Notes: generated from the letters alone by a model not told the origin. A DNA stretch of 45,322 bases from an uncultured Christensenella sp. (GCA_905210905.1 CAJLYQ010000008.1:1-45322); one strand, 5' to 3'. Numbered from the stretch's first letter, positions 10,801 through 19,929 are shown. Numbers and translations are program-made.

Positions 10801-13800
10801 CGAAAAAGCGTATCTTCCGATACCGACAACGGTGTTCGGTATCGTAAGTTTCGTTCCGTAATATCCGGCAAAACCGTAATCGGAAACGGACTTAATCGCG
10901 CAGTTTGCGTTCCATTTTATCTCGGCGCCCATATCCGAAAAAGCGTACTCGCCTATTTCGGCAACCGCCGCAGGAATATCCAACACGGAAACGTTTTTCG
11001 CGCTTTCAAAAGCGTGTTTTCCTATTCTCGTCACCGACTCGGGTATTTTTATCTCACCGCCTTCGTATTTAGCGAAAACGTAATCGGATATTTCGGTAAT
11101 CGTTGCGTCGTCGGCAAAAACTACCGCCGCTTCGGTTTCTTCGAAAGCGTACTGCCCGAGCGACGCAATTCCGGAATGGAGCAAAATCCGCGATACGACT
11201 TTTTTGTCGCAACCGGAGAAAGCGTAATCTCCTATAGCGTCCACGGCGTAACTCGTTCCGTTTACCGTTATTCTTTCGGGCACGGCGTAGTCGCCGCTTT
11301 CCGTCGCAAGTCCGTTCGGATACGCTACGAGTTTTGCATTCCGGATCTGTTCGTCGCCGTTTCTCGTCGTGCAATATTCGTATACCGCTCCGTCGATAGA
11401 ACTAAACTTCGTATTGCCTTCGGTTTTTATGTCTTTAAGGGAAGAGCAACCGTTAAACGCGCTTCCGTCAAAATTCACGACCGAAGAAGTAATCGTTATT
11501 TCTCTGAGATTGACACAGGAAGAGAACGCCCCTTTGCCTATGTCGGTAACGCCGTTGCCGAGTTCGATTTTGGCAAGCGCTTTGCAAGACGCAAAGGCGT
11601 TTTGTCCTATCGTCGTCACGCTGTCCGGGAGTTTTACCGATCTGAGGGAAACGCAGTTTTCGAACGCGCTTTCCTGTATTTCTTTAATATTCGTTTTGCC
11701 GCCGTCGGTTATGAACGCAACCATTTCTATATATGCGTTATTCGCAAAAGCAGAGTTGCCTATCGCGGTGGTTTTTGCCGGAATCAAAACCGTTGAATCG
11801 AGTTTTCCGTTGTATTTAACGAGAACCGTTCCCACGAAAACCATTTTGTCTTCGTTGTCGCCGATGAATTTGTTTCCGAAGAAACAATCTCTTCCTACTT
11901 CGGTAAGGCTTTCTTCGTTGATTTTGAAGTTTTCAAGCGCCGTCGCTCCGAAAAACGCTCTTTCTCCGAGCGAATAAACGTTGCCTTGCGCGTTATGGAA
12001 AACTTTAAGAGCGACGCAGTTTTCAAACGCGCTTTCGCTTACGCTCGTAAGACTGCTCTTCCCTTCGAAAATCACCGAAGTAAGCAGTTCGCACCCGAAG
12101 AACGTTCTTCTCTCTATGGTTTCGAGTTTGCTCCCCGCCGCCATTCTTACGGTTCTTATCCCGGAATTTTCAAACGCCGATTCCCCTATGCTCGTTACCG
12201 AAGCGGGGAGGTAAACGTGCATTTCGCTCTTGCCGTCGTCAAGGGATTTCGCACCGAAAAACGCTCTTTGCCCTATCGTCTTCAATTTGGACATATTTCC
12301 TAAATCCAAAAACGCAAGCGATGTACATCCTTCGAACGCCCCTTCTCCGATGATCTCAACGGATACGTTTCTCAGTCCGAAATTAAACTTCGATATATCG
12401 GAATTCGCAAAAGCGTAATCTCCTATAATCCTAACGCTTTCGGGTATATACAGCGTCTTTACCGCCGCGCCGTAAAACGCTTTTTCGTTTATTGCTTTTA
12501 CCGAGTTCGGGATATGCAAATCTTCGAGTTGCCCGAGATATTTGTAGAAAATGCCGTTTACGATGACGCTGTCGTCTGGATATCGGGTAAGCCACTCGGT
12601 TGCTTCGAAAGCATCGGAAGCAATATCGGCGAGTCCGTTCGCCGACGAAAAATCTATTGCGCTCAGCCTTTCGCAACCCGAGAACGCTTTTGCGCTGATT
12701 GCGGTAAGTTTGGCGTTTATTATTACCGTTTTCAGATTAACGCAGTTTTCGAACGAAGAATTGCCGACGACGGTAAGTTCGTCCGGGAAAACGACGGTTT
12801 CGACGTAAGAATTGCCTTTGAACGCATTGTCCGCAATCTCGGTTATTCCGCTCGGCAAAACGACGCACGTCGCGGTTCCGCGATATCTTCTCAAAACGCC
12901 GTTCCTTACTTCCCAGCAATCGTTTCTTTCCGTTCCGCATTCGTCGAAAGCGGACGAAGCGACGCCGCTTTCGGGCGTTCCGTTTATTTCTTTAAGTCTG
13001 ACGCAACCGAAGAACGCTTTCTCGCCGATAATCCTTAAAGCGTTCGGAAAATCCACGCGAGTTATTTCTTCCAGTCCGGAAAACGCTTCTTCTTTTATTT
13101 CGATCAATTCGATTGCCGAAGAAAAATCTATTGCGGAAACGAACCGTGCCGAAACGAACGCTCTTTCCGCTATTATCGTGACGTTCTCCGGAACGATAAC
13201 GTTTTTTTCGTAACCGACGTAACCGACGACCACGCCGCCTATAACGATTACGCCGTTTTCGTCCGGATCGATTGCGTAGTTTCCGAAAGCGTTGTCGCCG
13301 ACTTCGGTTATTTTCGTTTCTCCGCTCACGAATTCGACGCTTCCTCCGCAATCGGCAAACGCGTTCTCTCCGATTTTACGAACGTTCTTTCCGAAAGTGA
13401 CTTTTTTAAGATTGTTGCAATAAGCGAATGCGTCCGCTCCGATAACTTCCAACGTATCGGGAAAAACGACTTCCCTTATCGAAGAATTGTTCATAAACAC
13501 GCCGTCTCTTATTTCCGCAACGGCGAAAGAGTTTATTTCCGAAGGTATCGTCAGTACGGACGAATTGCCTTTGTATGCGGTGACCGTTACTTTTTTCGTC
13601 GTTTCGTCTACTTCGTAAGCAAAACCGCCGACGAAACTCTTGTAAGGCGATCCGGTGCCGGAATAGTTTTCCACTCTTATTCCGAACGTGTCGCTGCCGC
13701 CGAAAGACGTTTCGTTCGTAACGTAGATTACTTCGGGTTTATATCCGCCGAACGTTTCTTCCGGCATATTGACTTTCGTCGCGCCGAACCTTATCGATAC

Positions 13801-15744
13801 GAGCAAGGGACAAACGACGCTGTTTTCTTCGAACTCGATCGAACTCGTACCTACGTATATTCCTTCTATTGCCGCGCCGTAAAACGCTCCTTTCTTAATT
13901 ACCTGAACGTCGGAATTGACGGTAAACTCGGCCGAACCGTTGACGCCGAGATATTTCGCCGGATAAGCGTAGAGATACGCGTACGGATTAGTACCGCCTT
14001 CTCTGTATCCGTACAACGCACCGCCGTAGACGGTAAATCCCGAATTTACGGACGAACTAGTCCCAGACACGGTTATGCTTGCGAGTTCTCCGCAGCCGAT
14101 AAATACGTTTTCGCCCAGACGGACAAGCGACGCGGGTAAAACTATAGCCGTAAGCGAAGCCGCTCCGCAGAACGCTTCGTCGCCTATCTCGGTAACTCTC
14201 GAACCGAGCGTAACCGAAACGAGCGAACGACTGTTTTTGAAAAGTTCGTCGGAAACCGTTTGTACGTTTTCCGGAAGAGCGACTTCGGCAAGATTTTCAC
14301 ATTCCGAAAACGCTCCCGCGCCGATTTCCGTCAGACTTTGCGGAAGAATAATCTCTTCAAGATTGTTCGCTCCCCTGAAAGCGTAAGCGGCTATTTCGCG
14401 CGTTCTCGTATCCGGCGTAAAACTCGTTCTTTCCGCCGCGACCGGGTACGCCGCAAGCGTTACTTCGTTCGCATTAACGGCATAAAGCGCGCCGTCGTTC
14501 GCTCTGAAATACCTGTTGTCGTCGCTTACCGCGAATTTTTTAACGGAAGTGTACGAAAACGCGCCGTTCTCCACGCTCTTCACGGGCAAGCCGAGATAAT
14601 AACTCGGAATAACGACCGTTTCCGCGTCGCTGTCCGCTTTCAAACCCGTTACTACATAGCCGGTGCCTTCGTCGTCGAGTTTGTATTCAAGTTCGGGCGT
14701 TCCGTCTGCAAAGGAAACGTACTTTGCGGTGAACTTCATTTCACCGGTGACCTTGTAAGGGAAAGTCGTCTTTATTTCTTCGCCGTTTCTCTCGACGTAC
14801 CAGTAAAGGAAAACGTTGTCTTCCAGTCTTTCGGCGTCGTCCGGCGGAGTAACGCCTTCCGTAGCGAGATCGACGCTCCAGGAAACGTCGTAATCGTAAT
14901 ACACTCCTTCGGTGTATTTGTAATACGAAAACGTAATCAGAACTTTGTCTGAGTCGTAAACGGCGTAAAAGTCCGTGTTGTTTTCCCCTACGGACTTCAT
15001 TGCTTCTTCGTTGCTCCATCTTCCGTTGCTGTATCCGGACACTATGGGTATTTCGGGCGCGACGTCGAGCGCGTTTCCGCCGCGAGCGACCGTAGCGGTT
15101 TTTATAAGCGTGCTTTTCTCGCCTACGGTGTAATAAAATCTGACTTCGTAATAATCGGATTGATAAACCGAAACGTAAGAAACGTTGCTTCTTACGGTAA
15201 AATCCGTAACCATTACGCCGGTGGATTTGTTTTTCCAGCCGACCAGGGTATAACCTTCTTTCGTGGGCATTTGCGGAGGAGTAACGGTTGCGCCTTCTTC
15301 GAGAGTTCTCGTTCCGACGACGTTCTCGCCGCTTTCGTCGTAGAAAGTCACTTCGTACATCGTCTTAAACGACGTATACAGTCTGAGTACGAAACTGAAA
15401 TCGAATTTTCCGCCGTAAGAACATTCTATCGTATGAACGCCGGCGACGGAGAGTTTTGCCTGACTTGCCGCTTTTACCATCGCGGAGGTAAGCGGAATGT
15501 CGACCGAACCGTTTTCGCCGTAAACGATATGTACCGAAACGTCTGACAATTTGAAAGACGAAAGAAGAAATCCCTCGGACTCGAGTTGTTCGGGATTAAG
15601 GACCGATACTTCGGATATGTTTTTGAAGTCTATCACCACTTCGTTTCCGTTTATGTCGACCGTAGGTTTACCGGTACACGCAAACGTCGCAACCGCCATA
15701 CATAAACAAATCACAAACAGCAATATAGACTTGATTCTCTTCAT
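7864..15744 (-). CDS. Giant BspA-type leucine-rich-repeat lipoprotein (about 2,626 aa)
   Basis: Same design as the downstream paralogue: signal peptide MKRIKSILLFVICLCMAVAT with the lipidation Cys at residue 23, a conserved N-terminal module, VGW beta-grasp repeats, then about 60 LRR_5 units counted by eye. I chose ATG at 15744 because GGAG lies 7 nt upstream. The frame stays open to 15816, but the in-frame ATG at 15750 sits 1 nt from that SD. The lipobox (TFAC) is weaker than its paralogue's. One more VGW module lies around residue 2,180. The middle contains a sub-array of unusually short repeats (separate entry). The protein stops at 'NNEEYTVTNR', exactly where other repeats continue into 'I..YAF', so it ends mid-repeat. 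It is probably a cell-surface adhesin or scaffold; the ligand is unknown. Confidence 0.9.
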   Translation of the reverse strand: MKRIKSILLFVICLCMAVATFACTGKPTVDINGNEVVIDFKNISEVSVLNPEQLESEGFLLSSFKLSDVSVHIVYGENGSVDIPLTSAMVKAASQAKLSVAGVHTIECSYGGKFDFSFVLRLYTSFKTMYEVTFYDESGENVVGTRTLEEGATVTPPQMPTKEGYTLVGWKNKSTGVMVTDFTVRSNVSYVSVYQSDYYEVRFYYTVGEKSTLIKTATVARGGNALDVAPEIPIVSGYSNGRWSNEEAMKSVGENNTDFYAVYDSDKVLITFSYYKYTEGVYYDYDVSWSVDLATEGVTPPDDAERLEDNVFLYWYVERNGEEIKTTFPYKVTGEMKFTAKYVSFADGTPELEYKLDDEGTGYVVTGLKADSDAETVVIPSYYLGLPVKSVENGAFSYTSVKKFAVSDDNRYFRANDGALYAVNANEVTLAAYPVAAERTSFTPDTRTREIAAYAFRGANNLEEIILPQSLTEIGAGAFSECENLAEVALPENVQTVSDELFKNSRSLVSVTLGSRVTEIGDEAFCGAASLTAIVLPASLVRLGENVFIGCGELASITVSGTSSSVNSGFTVYGGALYGYREGGTNPYAYLYAYPAKYLGVNGSAEFTVNSDVQVIKKGAFYGAAIEGIYVGTSSIEFEENSVVCPLLVSIRFGATKVNMPEETFGGYKPEVIYVTNETSFGGSDTFGIRVENYSGTGSPYKSFVGGFAYEVDETTKKVTVTAYKGNSSVLTIPSEINSFAVAEIRDGVFMNNSSIREVVFPDTLEVIGADAFAYCNNLKKVTFGKNVRKIGENAFADCGGSVEFVSGETKITEVGDNAFGNYAIDPDENGVIVIGGVVVGYVGYEKNVIVPENVTIIAERAFVSARFVSAIDFSSAIELIEIKEEAFSGLEEITRVDFPNALRIIGEKAFFGCVRLKEINGTPESGVASSAFDECGTERNDCWEVRNGVLRRYRGTATCVVLPSGITEIADNAFKGNSYVETVVFPDELTVVGNSSFENCVNLKTVIINAKLTAISAKAFSGCERLSAIDFSSANGLADIASDAFEATEWLTRYPDDSVIVNGIFYKYLGQLEDLHIPNSVKAINEKAFYGAAVKTLYIPESVRIIGDYAFANSDISKFNFGLRNVSVEIIGEGAFEGCTSLAFLDLGNMSKLKTIGQRAFFGAKSLDDGKSEMHVYLPASVTSIGESAFENSGIRTVRMAAGSKLETIERRTFFGCELLTSVIFEGKSSLTSVSESAFENCVALKVFHNAQGNVYSLGERAFFGATALENFKINEESLTEVGRDCFFGNKFIGDNEDKMVFVGTVLVKYNGKLDSTVLIPAKTTAIGNSAFANNAYIEMVAFITDGGKTNIKEIQESAFENCVSLRSVKLPDSVTTIGQNAFASCKALAKIELGNGVTDIGKGAFSSCVNLREITITSSVVNFDGSAFNGCSSLKDIKTEGNTKFSSIDGAVYEYCTTRNGDEQIRNAKLVAYPNGLATESGDYAVPERITVNGTSYAVDAIGDYAFSGCDKKVVSRILLHSGIASLGQYAFEETEAAVVFADDATITEISDYVFAKYEGGEIKIPESVTRIGKHAFESAKNVSVLDIPAAVAEIGEYAFSDMGAEIKWNANCAIKSVSDYGFAGYYGTKLTIPNTVVGIGRYAFSDITADLTLPTGLTGIGEYAFYGYRGKNAPEIPASVLSIGDYAFARMTEITGEIKLNSAIESVGAYAFEGVSAPVKIADGSKLTEIGEYAFAGYLGDKVDIPSGVARIAAYAFYGCEKLTSVGGLNNVTSIGEYAFAYSKINSFVAHDELYSIGARAFYSCEELTEIRFGKTSGITNVGQGAFEGCSTLIEADFSFVGGSIGSGNGYIGYVFGGKNYSDNARVVPTSLKTVTVHGGVIDANAFYGCSSVEKITVDEEVLNVKEGAFVGCTGLSEISLPYGGVFGLLFGGDKYSNNKSYVPTSLKNVELKKITELSDNAFYECINVKTVVLPESLTSIGTAAFYGCSALEKANVGANVSKIGANAFARCSSMKKIEVDRNNAAYVGDDGVLYAYGKDSTGKNVARLMIYPQKRTATEYEIGLNVNGTDYEITAIDGYAFYYTSLKKVIFPESLKSIGEYAFAYSSISEITLPSATESIIQNAFTDCSSLKKVYIDNANMLIAQTDVYRIFAKANEIYVLNELSDSVRESTYIYKNFVKLVSSATNDDVVIRNDGKDYAVFYRSGAVTPLGVDITFDSKAAKVYVNGKEYGGRNTYLVGTELNLKAEPKDGYVFVGWFVNDELLSGDREIDYTIENRNVSLSARFVYVQGTQSDWTVEETAFLGEGTTYYVVSAKSGEEMSTHKILLFVGNGALTYKSANYPSHKNYITSLIVGDGITSIENGAFEEFTSLTDASLPKTLTAMGERAFAGCIKLENINLPDRLSKVSVSAFENCVALAEVTFGKETASIETNAFKNTAVVSVALPFTIKSVDYRAFDGAKSLKSFEIDTNKKSAQQGGDIAYVADGGALYALNTTNKEATLVIVPLATYGKFSIPEKVERRCVDYEVVAIGNGAMTGCEEITSVVIPSTVLTIGNEAFNASGIEAIEMSDNGKYVAIDNVLYSYLTTEQGKKEATVIYNASKTTPPETVTINNEEYTVTNR
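10380..11245 (-). repeat. Short-period LRR sub-array inside the larger BspA-like gene
   Basis: About ten consecutive repeat units here share the core 'IG.YAF..' and a Gly/Tyr-rich turn (for example GYYG, GYRG, GYLG) in place of the usual Cys-rich 'gC..L' turn. In DNA this appears as recurring variants of AAAGCGTATTCTCCTAT about every 70 nt on the plus strand. The copies differ in sequence, which argues for older amplification rather than a recent slip. Confidence 0.6.
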
Positions 15745-15774
15745 ATTCATACTCCGCGAATTATTATATATAAT

Positions 15775-15803
15775 AATATAACACTGGTAACAAATTAAAT
15801 CAA
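15775..15803 (-). promoter_or_regulatory. Putative promoter of the BspA-like/HisZ-like operon
   Basis: On the minus strand TTGATT (15798-15803) and TATATT (15775-15780) are 17 nt apart, which would start transcription near 15768, about 24 nt before the lipoprotein ATG. The region is very AT-rich, so other -10 matches exist. This is the only sizeable gap upstream of the operon. Confidence 0.45.
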
Positions 15804-15814
15804 GACTAAATGTC

Positions 15815-15847
15815 AAAAAAAATAATGCCCCTTTGCGTATTTGGGGG
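15815..15847 (-). terminator. Possible terminator downstream of recG
   Basis: On the minus strand a short GC-rich stem (CCCC/GGGG, loop of about 12 nt) is followed by CATTATTTTTTTT. It starts about 20 nt past the recG stop. The stem is short and the loop long, so termination may be partial and some recG transcripts could run into the lipoprotein operon. Confidence 0.4.
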
Positions 15848-15867
15848 AAATTGTAAAGAAACGTTTT

Positions 15868-17838
15868 TTAAGTAAGGCTGACGTCGTTAAGCGAATAACT
15901 CTCGATTTCTTTTTGCAAAACGGGTTCCAAAGCGGATAAATCCAGTCCGTCGGCAATGTTTTTTGCGTTTTTAAGCACTCTGAGAGTAAGTCCGTCGATC
16001 GTTCCCGCTCCAGACTGTTCCAGACCGAAAACGTCGCCGCCGCCGCGATTTTCAAAATCTTTTTCGGCTATCTCGAACCCGTCCGAACACTCGCACAGAG
16101 TTTTCAACCCTTCGGTCGGCTGTTTTTTCGTATAAAGAAAACAGTAGGCTTTTTCGCCGTTGCGCCCCACTCTTCCGCGAAGTTGATGCAAAGTCGCAAG
16201 TCCGAATTTTTCTGCGTCGGTAATTACCATTATCGACGCGTTCGGAACGTCTATGCCGACTTCCACGACGGTGGTGGATACGAGAACGGAAATCTCGTTT
16301 TTATAAAATTTGTCGAGAATATCCTGCTTATCGCTTGCTTTCAGTTTACCGTGCAAAACTCCTATTTTGTCCCGGTCAAAATATTTTTCCAGTTCTTCGC
16401 CGAGCGCCTCGACGGACTCGCTCTCGACACCTTCCGCGTCGTATATCTTCGGAGCGATTACGTACGCCTGCGTGCCTTTCCGGCATTGCTCTGATATATA
16501 TTTCCACATTCCTTCCCGTTTCGCTTCGGGAACGATTTTCGTGGAAACCGTACCTTCGTACCGCCTTTTTATCGTAACGTACTCGACTTCGCCGTATGCG
16601 ACGAGTTGCATAGAACGCGGTATGGGCGTTGCGCTCAAAGTAAGCACGTCTACGGCTTCGCCGCGCGAAATAAGCCCCGTTCTTTGCGCGACTCCGAAAC
16701 GATGTTGTTCGTCTTCCACGACAAACCCCAGATTCGGTATTTCTTCTCCGCAAAACAGCAACGCCTGCGTACCGATAACCACGTCAAAAAAACCGTTTTT
16801 TATCCTAAATCGCAAATCTTTCTTTTCGGAGTTTTTCGCGTTTCCGCTTAAAAAACAAACGCTAATTCCAAGCCGTGAAAATATCGAATTTATAAAATTA
16901 TAATGCTGCCTTGCAAGTATCTCGGTGGGCGCCATTACGGCAACGCGGTATCCGTTTTTTACAACGAAATAAGCCGCCGCTACCGCTACCGCAGTTTTGC
17001 CGCTTCCCACGTCGCCGCATAAAACGGCATTGAGTTTTTTATCCGAGCAAAACGCTTTAACTATCCTTGTTAAAGCGGTCGTTTGCGACTCGTTCAAGCG
17101 AAACGGTAATAATTCGGAAAACTCGTCAAAACTTGTATTTATATCGTATTTTCTCGTTTTTTCTTTAATTTGTTTACTTTGAGCAATACGAAAAGCGCAA
17201 ATCCTGCGGACTATTTTTTCCGTCGCTATTCTTTCTCTTGCGGACGAAACGTTGATTTTTTCCGGAAAATGTATTTCGGAATACGCATCGCAAAGAGGTC
17301 GCAAACCGTAAATTCTCTCGTTTTTTTCGCCGATAATACTCTTCGGCGTATATTTTTTCAATGCGTCGGCAACAAAACTTCTGTACGTTTTTTGCGCAAT
17401 GAGTCCGCTCGTCCAGTATATCGGTCGAATACCGCAAAAAGTCGTTTTTTCGCCGACTTCTTCAAATGCGGGGTTGTAAAAAATCAGATTGTTTTTTTCG
17501 ATTTTTAACTTTCCGTAAAATCGATATTTCGCGCCGATTTTCAAAATTTTTACCGCGTAGTTTCTGTTAAACCAAACGAGTTTTACAGCGGTGTTTTCGC
17601 ATACCGCCGCGGCTTTCAGAATTTCCAGATTTCCTTTTTTGAAGGGCTTTGACAAATTCGTCAATTCCGCTTCGAATAAACAAAAATCACCCTCCGCGCT
17701 CTCTTGCGGAAGGGCGATTACCGACATATCCATATAACTTTTCGGCGTACGTTCCACCAAATCGCGCTCGTCGGTTATTCCGAGAGTACGAAGTTTCTTT
17801 TCCGTTACGTCGCCTATTCCTTTAATGTCGGAAAGCAT
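15868..17838 (-). CDS. recG: ATP-dependent DNA helicase RecG
   Basis: 656 residues, near the usual length of about 680. RecG remodels stalled replication forks and Holliday junctions by branch migration. An N-terminal wedge/OB domain (about 1-200) contacts branched DNA. The superfamily 2 motor follows with Walker A GDVGSGKT (275-282), the DEQH box (376-379), motif III TLSATPIPR, and motif VI QLRGRVGR. The C-terminal RecG tail is present. The start lies 1 nt after the stop of the fakA-like gene, so translation is probably coupled. The rpmB / asp23-like / fakA-like / recG order is a Firmicutes hallmark. Confidence 0.97.
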   Translation of the reverse strand: MLSDIKGIGDVTEKKLRTLGITDERDLVERTPKSYMDMSVIALPQESAEGDFCLFEAELTNLSKPFKKGNLEILKAAAVCENTAVKLVWFNRNYAVKILKIGAKYRFYGKLKIEKNNLIFYNPAFEEVGEKTTFCGIRPIYWTSGLIAQKTYRSFVADALKKYTPKSIIGEKNERIYGLRPLCDAYSEIHFPEKINVSSARERIATEKIVRRICAFRIAQSKQIKEKTRKYDINTSFDEFSELLPFRLNESQTTALTRIVKAFCSDKKLNAVLCGDVGSGKTAVAVAAAYFVVKNGYRVAVMAPTEILARQHYNFINSIFSRLGISVCFLSGNAKNSEKKDLRFRIKNGFFDVVIGTQALLFCGEEIPNLGFVVEDEQHRFGVAQRTGLISRGEAVDVLTLSATPIPRSMQLVAYGEVEYVTIKRRYEGTVSTKIVPEAKREGMWKYISEQCRKGTQAYVIAPKIYDAEGVESESVEALGEELEKYFDRDKIGVLHGKLKASDKQDILDKFYKNEISVLVSTTVVEVGIDVPNASIMVITDAEKFGLATLHQLRGRVGRNGEKAYCFLYTKKQPTEGLKTLCECSDGFEIAEKDFENRGGGDVFGLEQSGAGTIDGLTLRVLKNAKNIADGLDLSALEPVLQKEIESYSLNDVSLT

Positions 17839-17839
17839 T

Positions 17840-19471
17840 TTATTCCACGCTTATAAAATAGTGATAATGCGGTTGACCACCGTTATAAAGCACTACGTCG
17901 CTGTCGGGGAACTCTTCGGTTACTTTTGCCTGCAATTCTTCGGCTTTTTCGTCGGATATTCCTTCGCCGTTGAAAATCGTGATTACGCACACGCTGTCTT
18001 TATCGAACGTGCCTAGTGCGCTTAACGCAACTTCGTTCGGATCCGTTCCTTTAGCAACTACTCCGTCGCGCAATGCTATAATATCGCCGTTTTTAAGGGT
18101 AAAACCGTCGATTTCGGTATCTCTGACCGAGTGAGTGACCTGAACGCATTCCACGGCGTTAGCCGCCGTCAGCATAGCGTCTTTTATGTAATCGGGTTCG
18201 TTGTCTGGCGTATAGGCTATCGCCGCCGCAATTCCCTGCGACACGTTCGTCGTAGGAATAATGATAAGATTGCAGTCGTCAAGTTCTTTTACCGCCTGCT
18301 CGCACGCAAGAACGATGTTTTTATTATTCGGCAAAACGAACACGTTGTCGGCGTTGACTTCTTTGACTTTACCCACGATGTCTTCCACGCTCGGATTCAT
18401 CGTTTGACCGCCTTCGAGCACTTCGTCGGCGTTAAATTCCTTAAACAGTTTGCAGAAACCTTCGCCACAACTTATCGCAAGCATACCTATCGCCTTTCTT
18501 TCACGCTTTTTCTTTGCGTGAATTTTACGGCTTTGTTCGAGCATATTTTCGATTTTGGGAAGGTTCAGTTCTCCTAATTGCAGCGCATAACCGAGCGCTT
18601 TGTCGGGAGAATTGGTGTGAACGTGGACTTTAACCATTTCCAAATCGCCGATAACCAACACGCAGTCGCCTATTTTCATAAGTTTGTCGCGGAATTTGTC
18701 GATATCGGCAAGCGTGGTTTGTTTTTTAAGGTTTATGATAAAGAATTCCGTGCAATAAGCGTACTGAATATTGTCGGGATCGTGTACGTCGTCGTCCATA
18801 CTCTGAAGAGTATTGCCGGATTTTGACTGTTGCTCCACGACGACTTCTTCCATCGGAATTCCGGCAAGGACGTTGTACATACCCTGAAGGATAAAAATAA
18901 GTCCCTGACCGCCGCTGTCCACAACTCCCGCCTTCGCGAGAACGGGAAGAAGTTTCGGCGTGTCCTGTAAAGTTTTGTTGCCTTTATCGAGTATTTTCTC
19001 AAAGAAATCGATAAAATCGGTACATCTTGCGGAAACTTTAACCGCATACGCTCCGACAACTCTTATTACCGTAAGGATAGTACCTTCTTTCGGATGAGTG
19101 ACGGCTTCGTAAGCCTTGTTCGCGCCGGCCTGTAACGCTTTTGCGAAAGTCTTGGTGTTAAGGATTTTCGCTTCGGCGATAACTTCGCTCATCCCCTTAA
19201 CGATTTGGCTCAAAATAACGCCGCTGTTACCCCTTGCGCCTTTAAGCGCGCCTTTCGCCATCGAAGTAATTATTTCGGGTATCGATTGAAGATTTTTTTC
19301 TACCGCTTCGTTTACCGTAGACGTAATCGTAAGCCCCATATTCGTACCGGTATCGCCGTCGGGTACGGGAAAAACGTTAAGTTCGTCCACATAAGATTTA
19401 TTCAAAAGCAAGTTCTGCTTAGCGCCCTTAAAAATATCGAGCAACTGTGCAGCAGTCAACACTGTAATCAT
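17840..19471 (-). CDS. fakA: DAK2-domain kinase, FakA/YloV family
   Basis: 543 residues. In Staphylococcus FakA phosphorylates FakB-bound fatty acids to acyl-phosphates that feed phospholipid synthesis. The N-terminal DAK2 nucleotide-binding domain has the metal-binding motif PDGDTGTNMG (37-46, Asp38 and Asp40) and the GARGNSGVILSQI loop. A middle domain and a C-terminal EDD-like domain follow, ending 'YNGGQPHYHYFISVE', close to the family's usual tail. No FakB (DegV) gene is in the window, so substrate delivery cannot be read here. It lies 35 nt after the asp23-like gene and abuts recG. The family is certain; the fatty-acid role is inferred from homology. Confidence 0.93.
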   Translation of the reverse strand: MITVLTAAQLLDIFKGAKQNLLLNKSYVDELNVFPVPDGDTGTNMGLTITSTVNEAVEKNLQSIPEIITSMAKGALKGARGNSGVILSQIVKGMSEVIAEAKILNTKTFAKALQAGANKAYEAVTHPKEGTILTVIRVVGAYAVKVSARCTDFIDFFEKILDKGNKTLQDTPKLLPVLAKAGVVDSGGQGLIFILQGMYNVLAGIPMEEVVVEQQSKSGNTLQSMDDDVHDPDNIQYAYCTEFFIINLKKQTTLADIDKFRDKLMKIGDCVLVIGDLEMVKVHVHTNSPDKALGYALQLGELNLPKIENMLEQSRKIHAKKKRERKAIGMLAISCGEGFCKLFKEFNADEVLEGGQTMNPSVEDIVGKVKEVNADNVFVLPNNKNIVLACEQAVKELDDCNLIIIPTTNVSQGIAAAIAYTPDNEPDYIKDAMLTAANAVECVQVTHSVRDTEIDGFTLKNGDIIALRDGVVAKGTDPNEVALSALGTFDKDSVCVITIFNGEGISDEKAEELQAKVTEEFPDSDVVLYNGGQPHYHYFISVE

Positions 19472-19506
19472 TATATTATTCGTTCCTCTCCATAAAAGTC
19501 AACTGC

Positions 19507-19857
19507 CTACAATCTCATTCCGACCACGTGAACGTCTACTTGTTTTACTCTCATTCCGGTAAAATGCTCCACGTGATAAATAATCGAAGATTTAAGGCTT
19601 GCGACGACCGCGTCTACGTTGACTCCGTCTGCAATCAAGCAATATATATCGATAAAAATTCTGTTGTCCAAAGTAACGAGTTTTATGCCTTTGGACACGG
19701 GTTCTTTATTGAACAGCATTAAAACGCTGTCGCTTAAGCGACGGCTCACCAACTCGGATACGCCGTAACACTCCACGGCAACCTTTTTGATAACCAAAGC
19801 AACCGCTTCGTCCGAAACTACTATATTTCCGTATATGTTGCTGGTCTGTAATGCCAT
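19507..19857 (-). CDS. Asp23/Gls24-family protein (YloU-like)
   Basis: About 116 residues starting MALQTSNIYGNIVVSDEAVA, the typical Asp23/Gls24 (DUF322) opening. I preferred ATG 19857 over the in-frame ATG at 19881 because GGGAG lies 5 nt upstream and family alignment begins here. Family members are small cytoplasmic proteins linked to envelope stress or found beside fatty-acid kinase genes. The conserved 'HV..F.G..V..V.VHV.G' C-terminus is present. It is first gene of the unit reading into fakA-like and recG, and divergent from rpmB. Confidence 0.9.
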   Translation of the reverse strand: MALQTSNIYGNIVVSDEAVALVIKKVAVECYGVSELVSRRLSDSVLMLFNKEPVSKGIKLVTLDNRIFIDIYCLIADGVNVDAVVASLKSSIIYHVEHFTGMRVKQVDVHVVGMRL

Positions 19858-19900
19858 TCCGTCTCCCTTGTTTCGCCGCATTATGTGTCGCGTTATAATT

Positions 19901-19929
19901 ATGATAATATATCACTCGAAATTTTGCAA
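19901..19929 (-). promoter_or_regulatory. Promoter of the asp23-like/fakA-like/recG operon
   Basis: On the minus strand TTGCAA (19924-19929) and TATCAT (19901-19906) are 17 nt apart, 44 nt upstream of the preferred ATG. It is back to back with the rpmB promoter. Confidence 0.5.

Noticed and set aside
10380..11245. Regularly spaced similar DNA segments that could suggest a CRISPR array
   Set aside because: Repeats are imperfect, in frame, and encode LRR units of a continuous protein; no invariant repeat with unique spacers.
10363..11796. Long plus-strand open frame (477 codons) opposite the larger lipoprotein, and similar antisense frames at 704-1669 and 2867-3688
   Set aside because: They lie entirely antisense to well-supported genes, give Arg/Tyr/Phe-rich nonsense-like proteins without domains, and reflect repeat and codon bias of the real strand.
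15811..15816. Consensus TTGACA as the -35 of the lipoprotein operon
   Set aside because: At 17 nt spacing the matching -10 would be TTGTTA, which is poor; the TTGATT/TATATT pair fits better.
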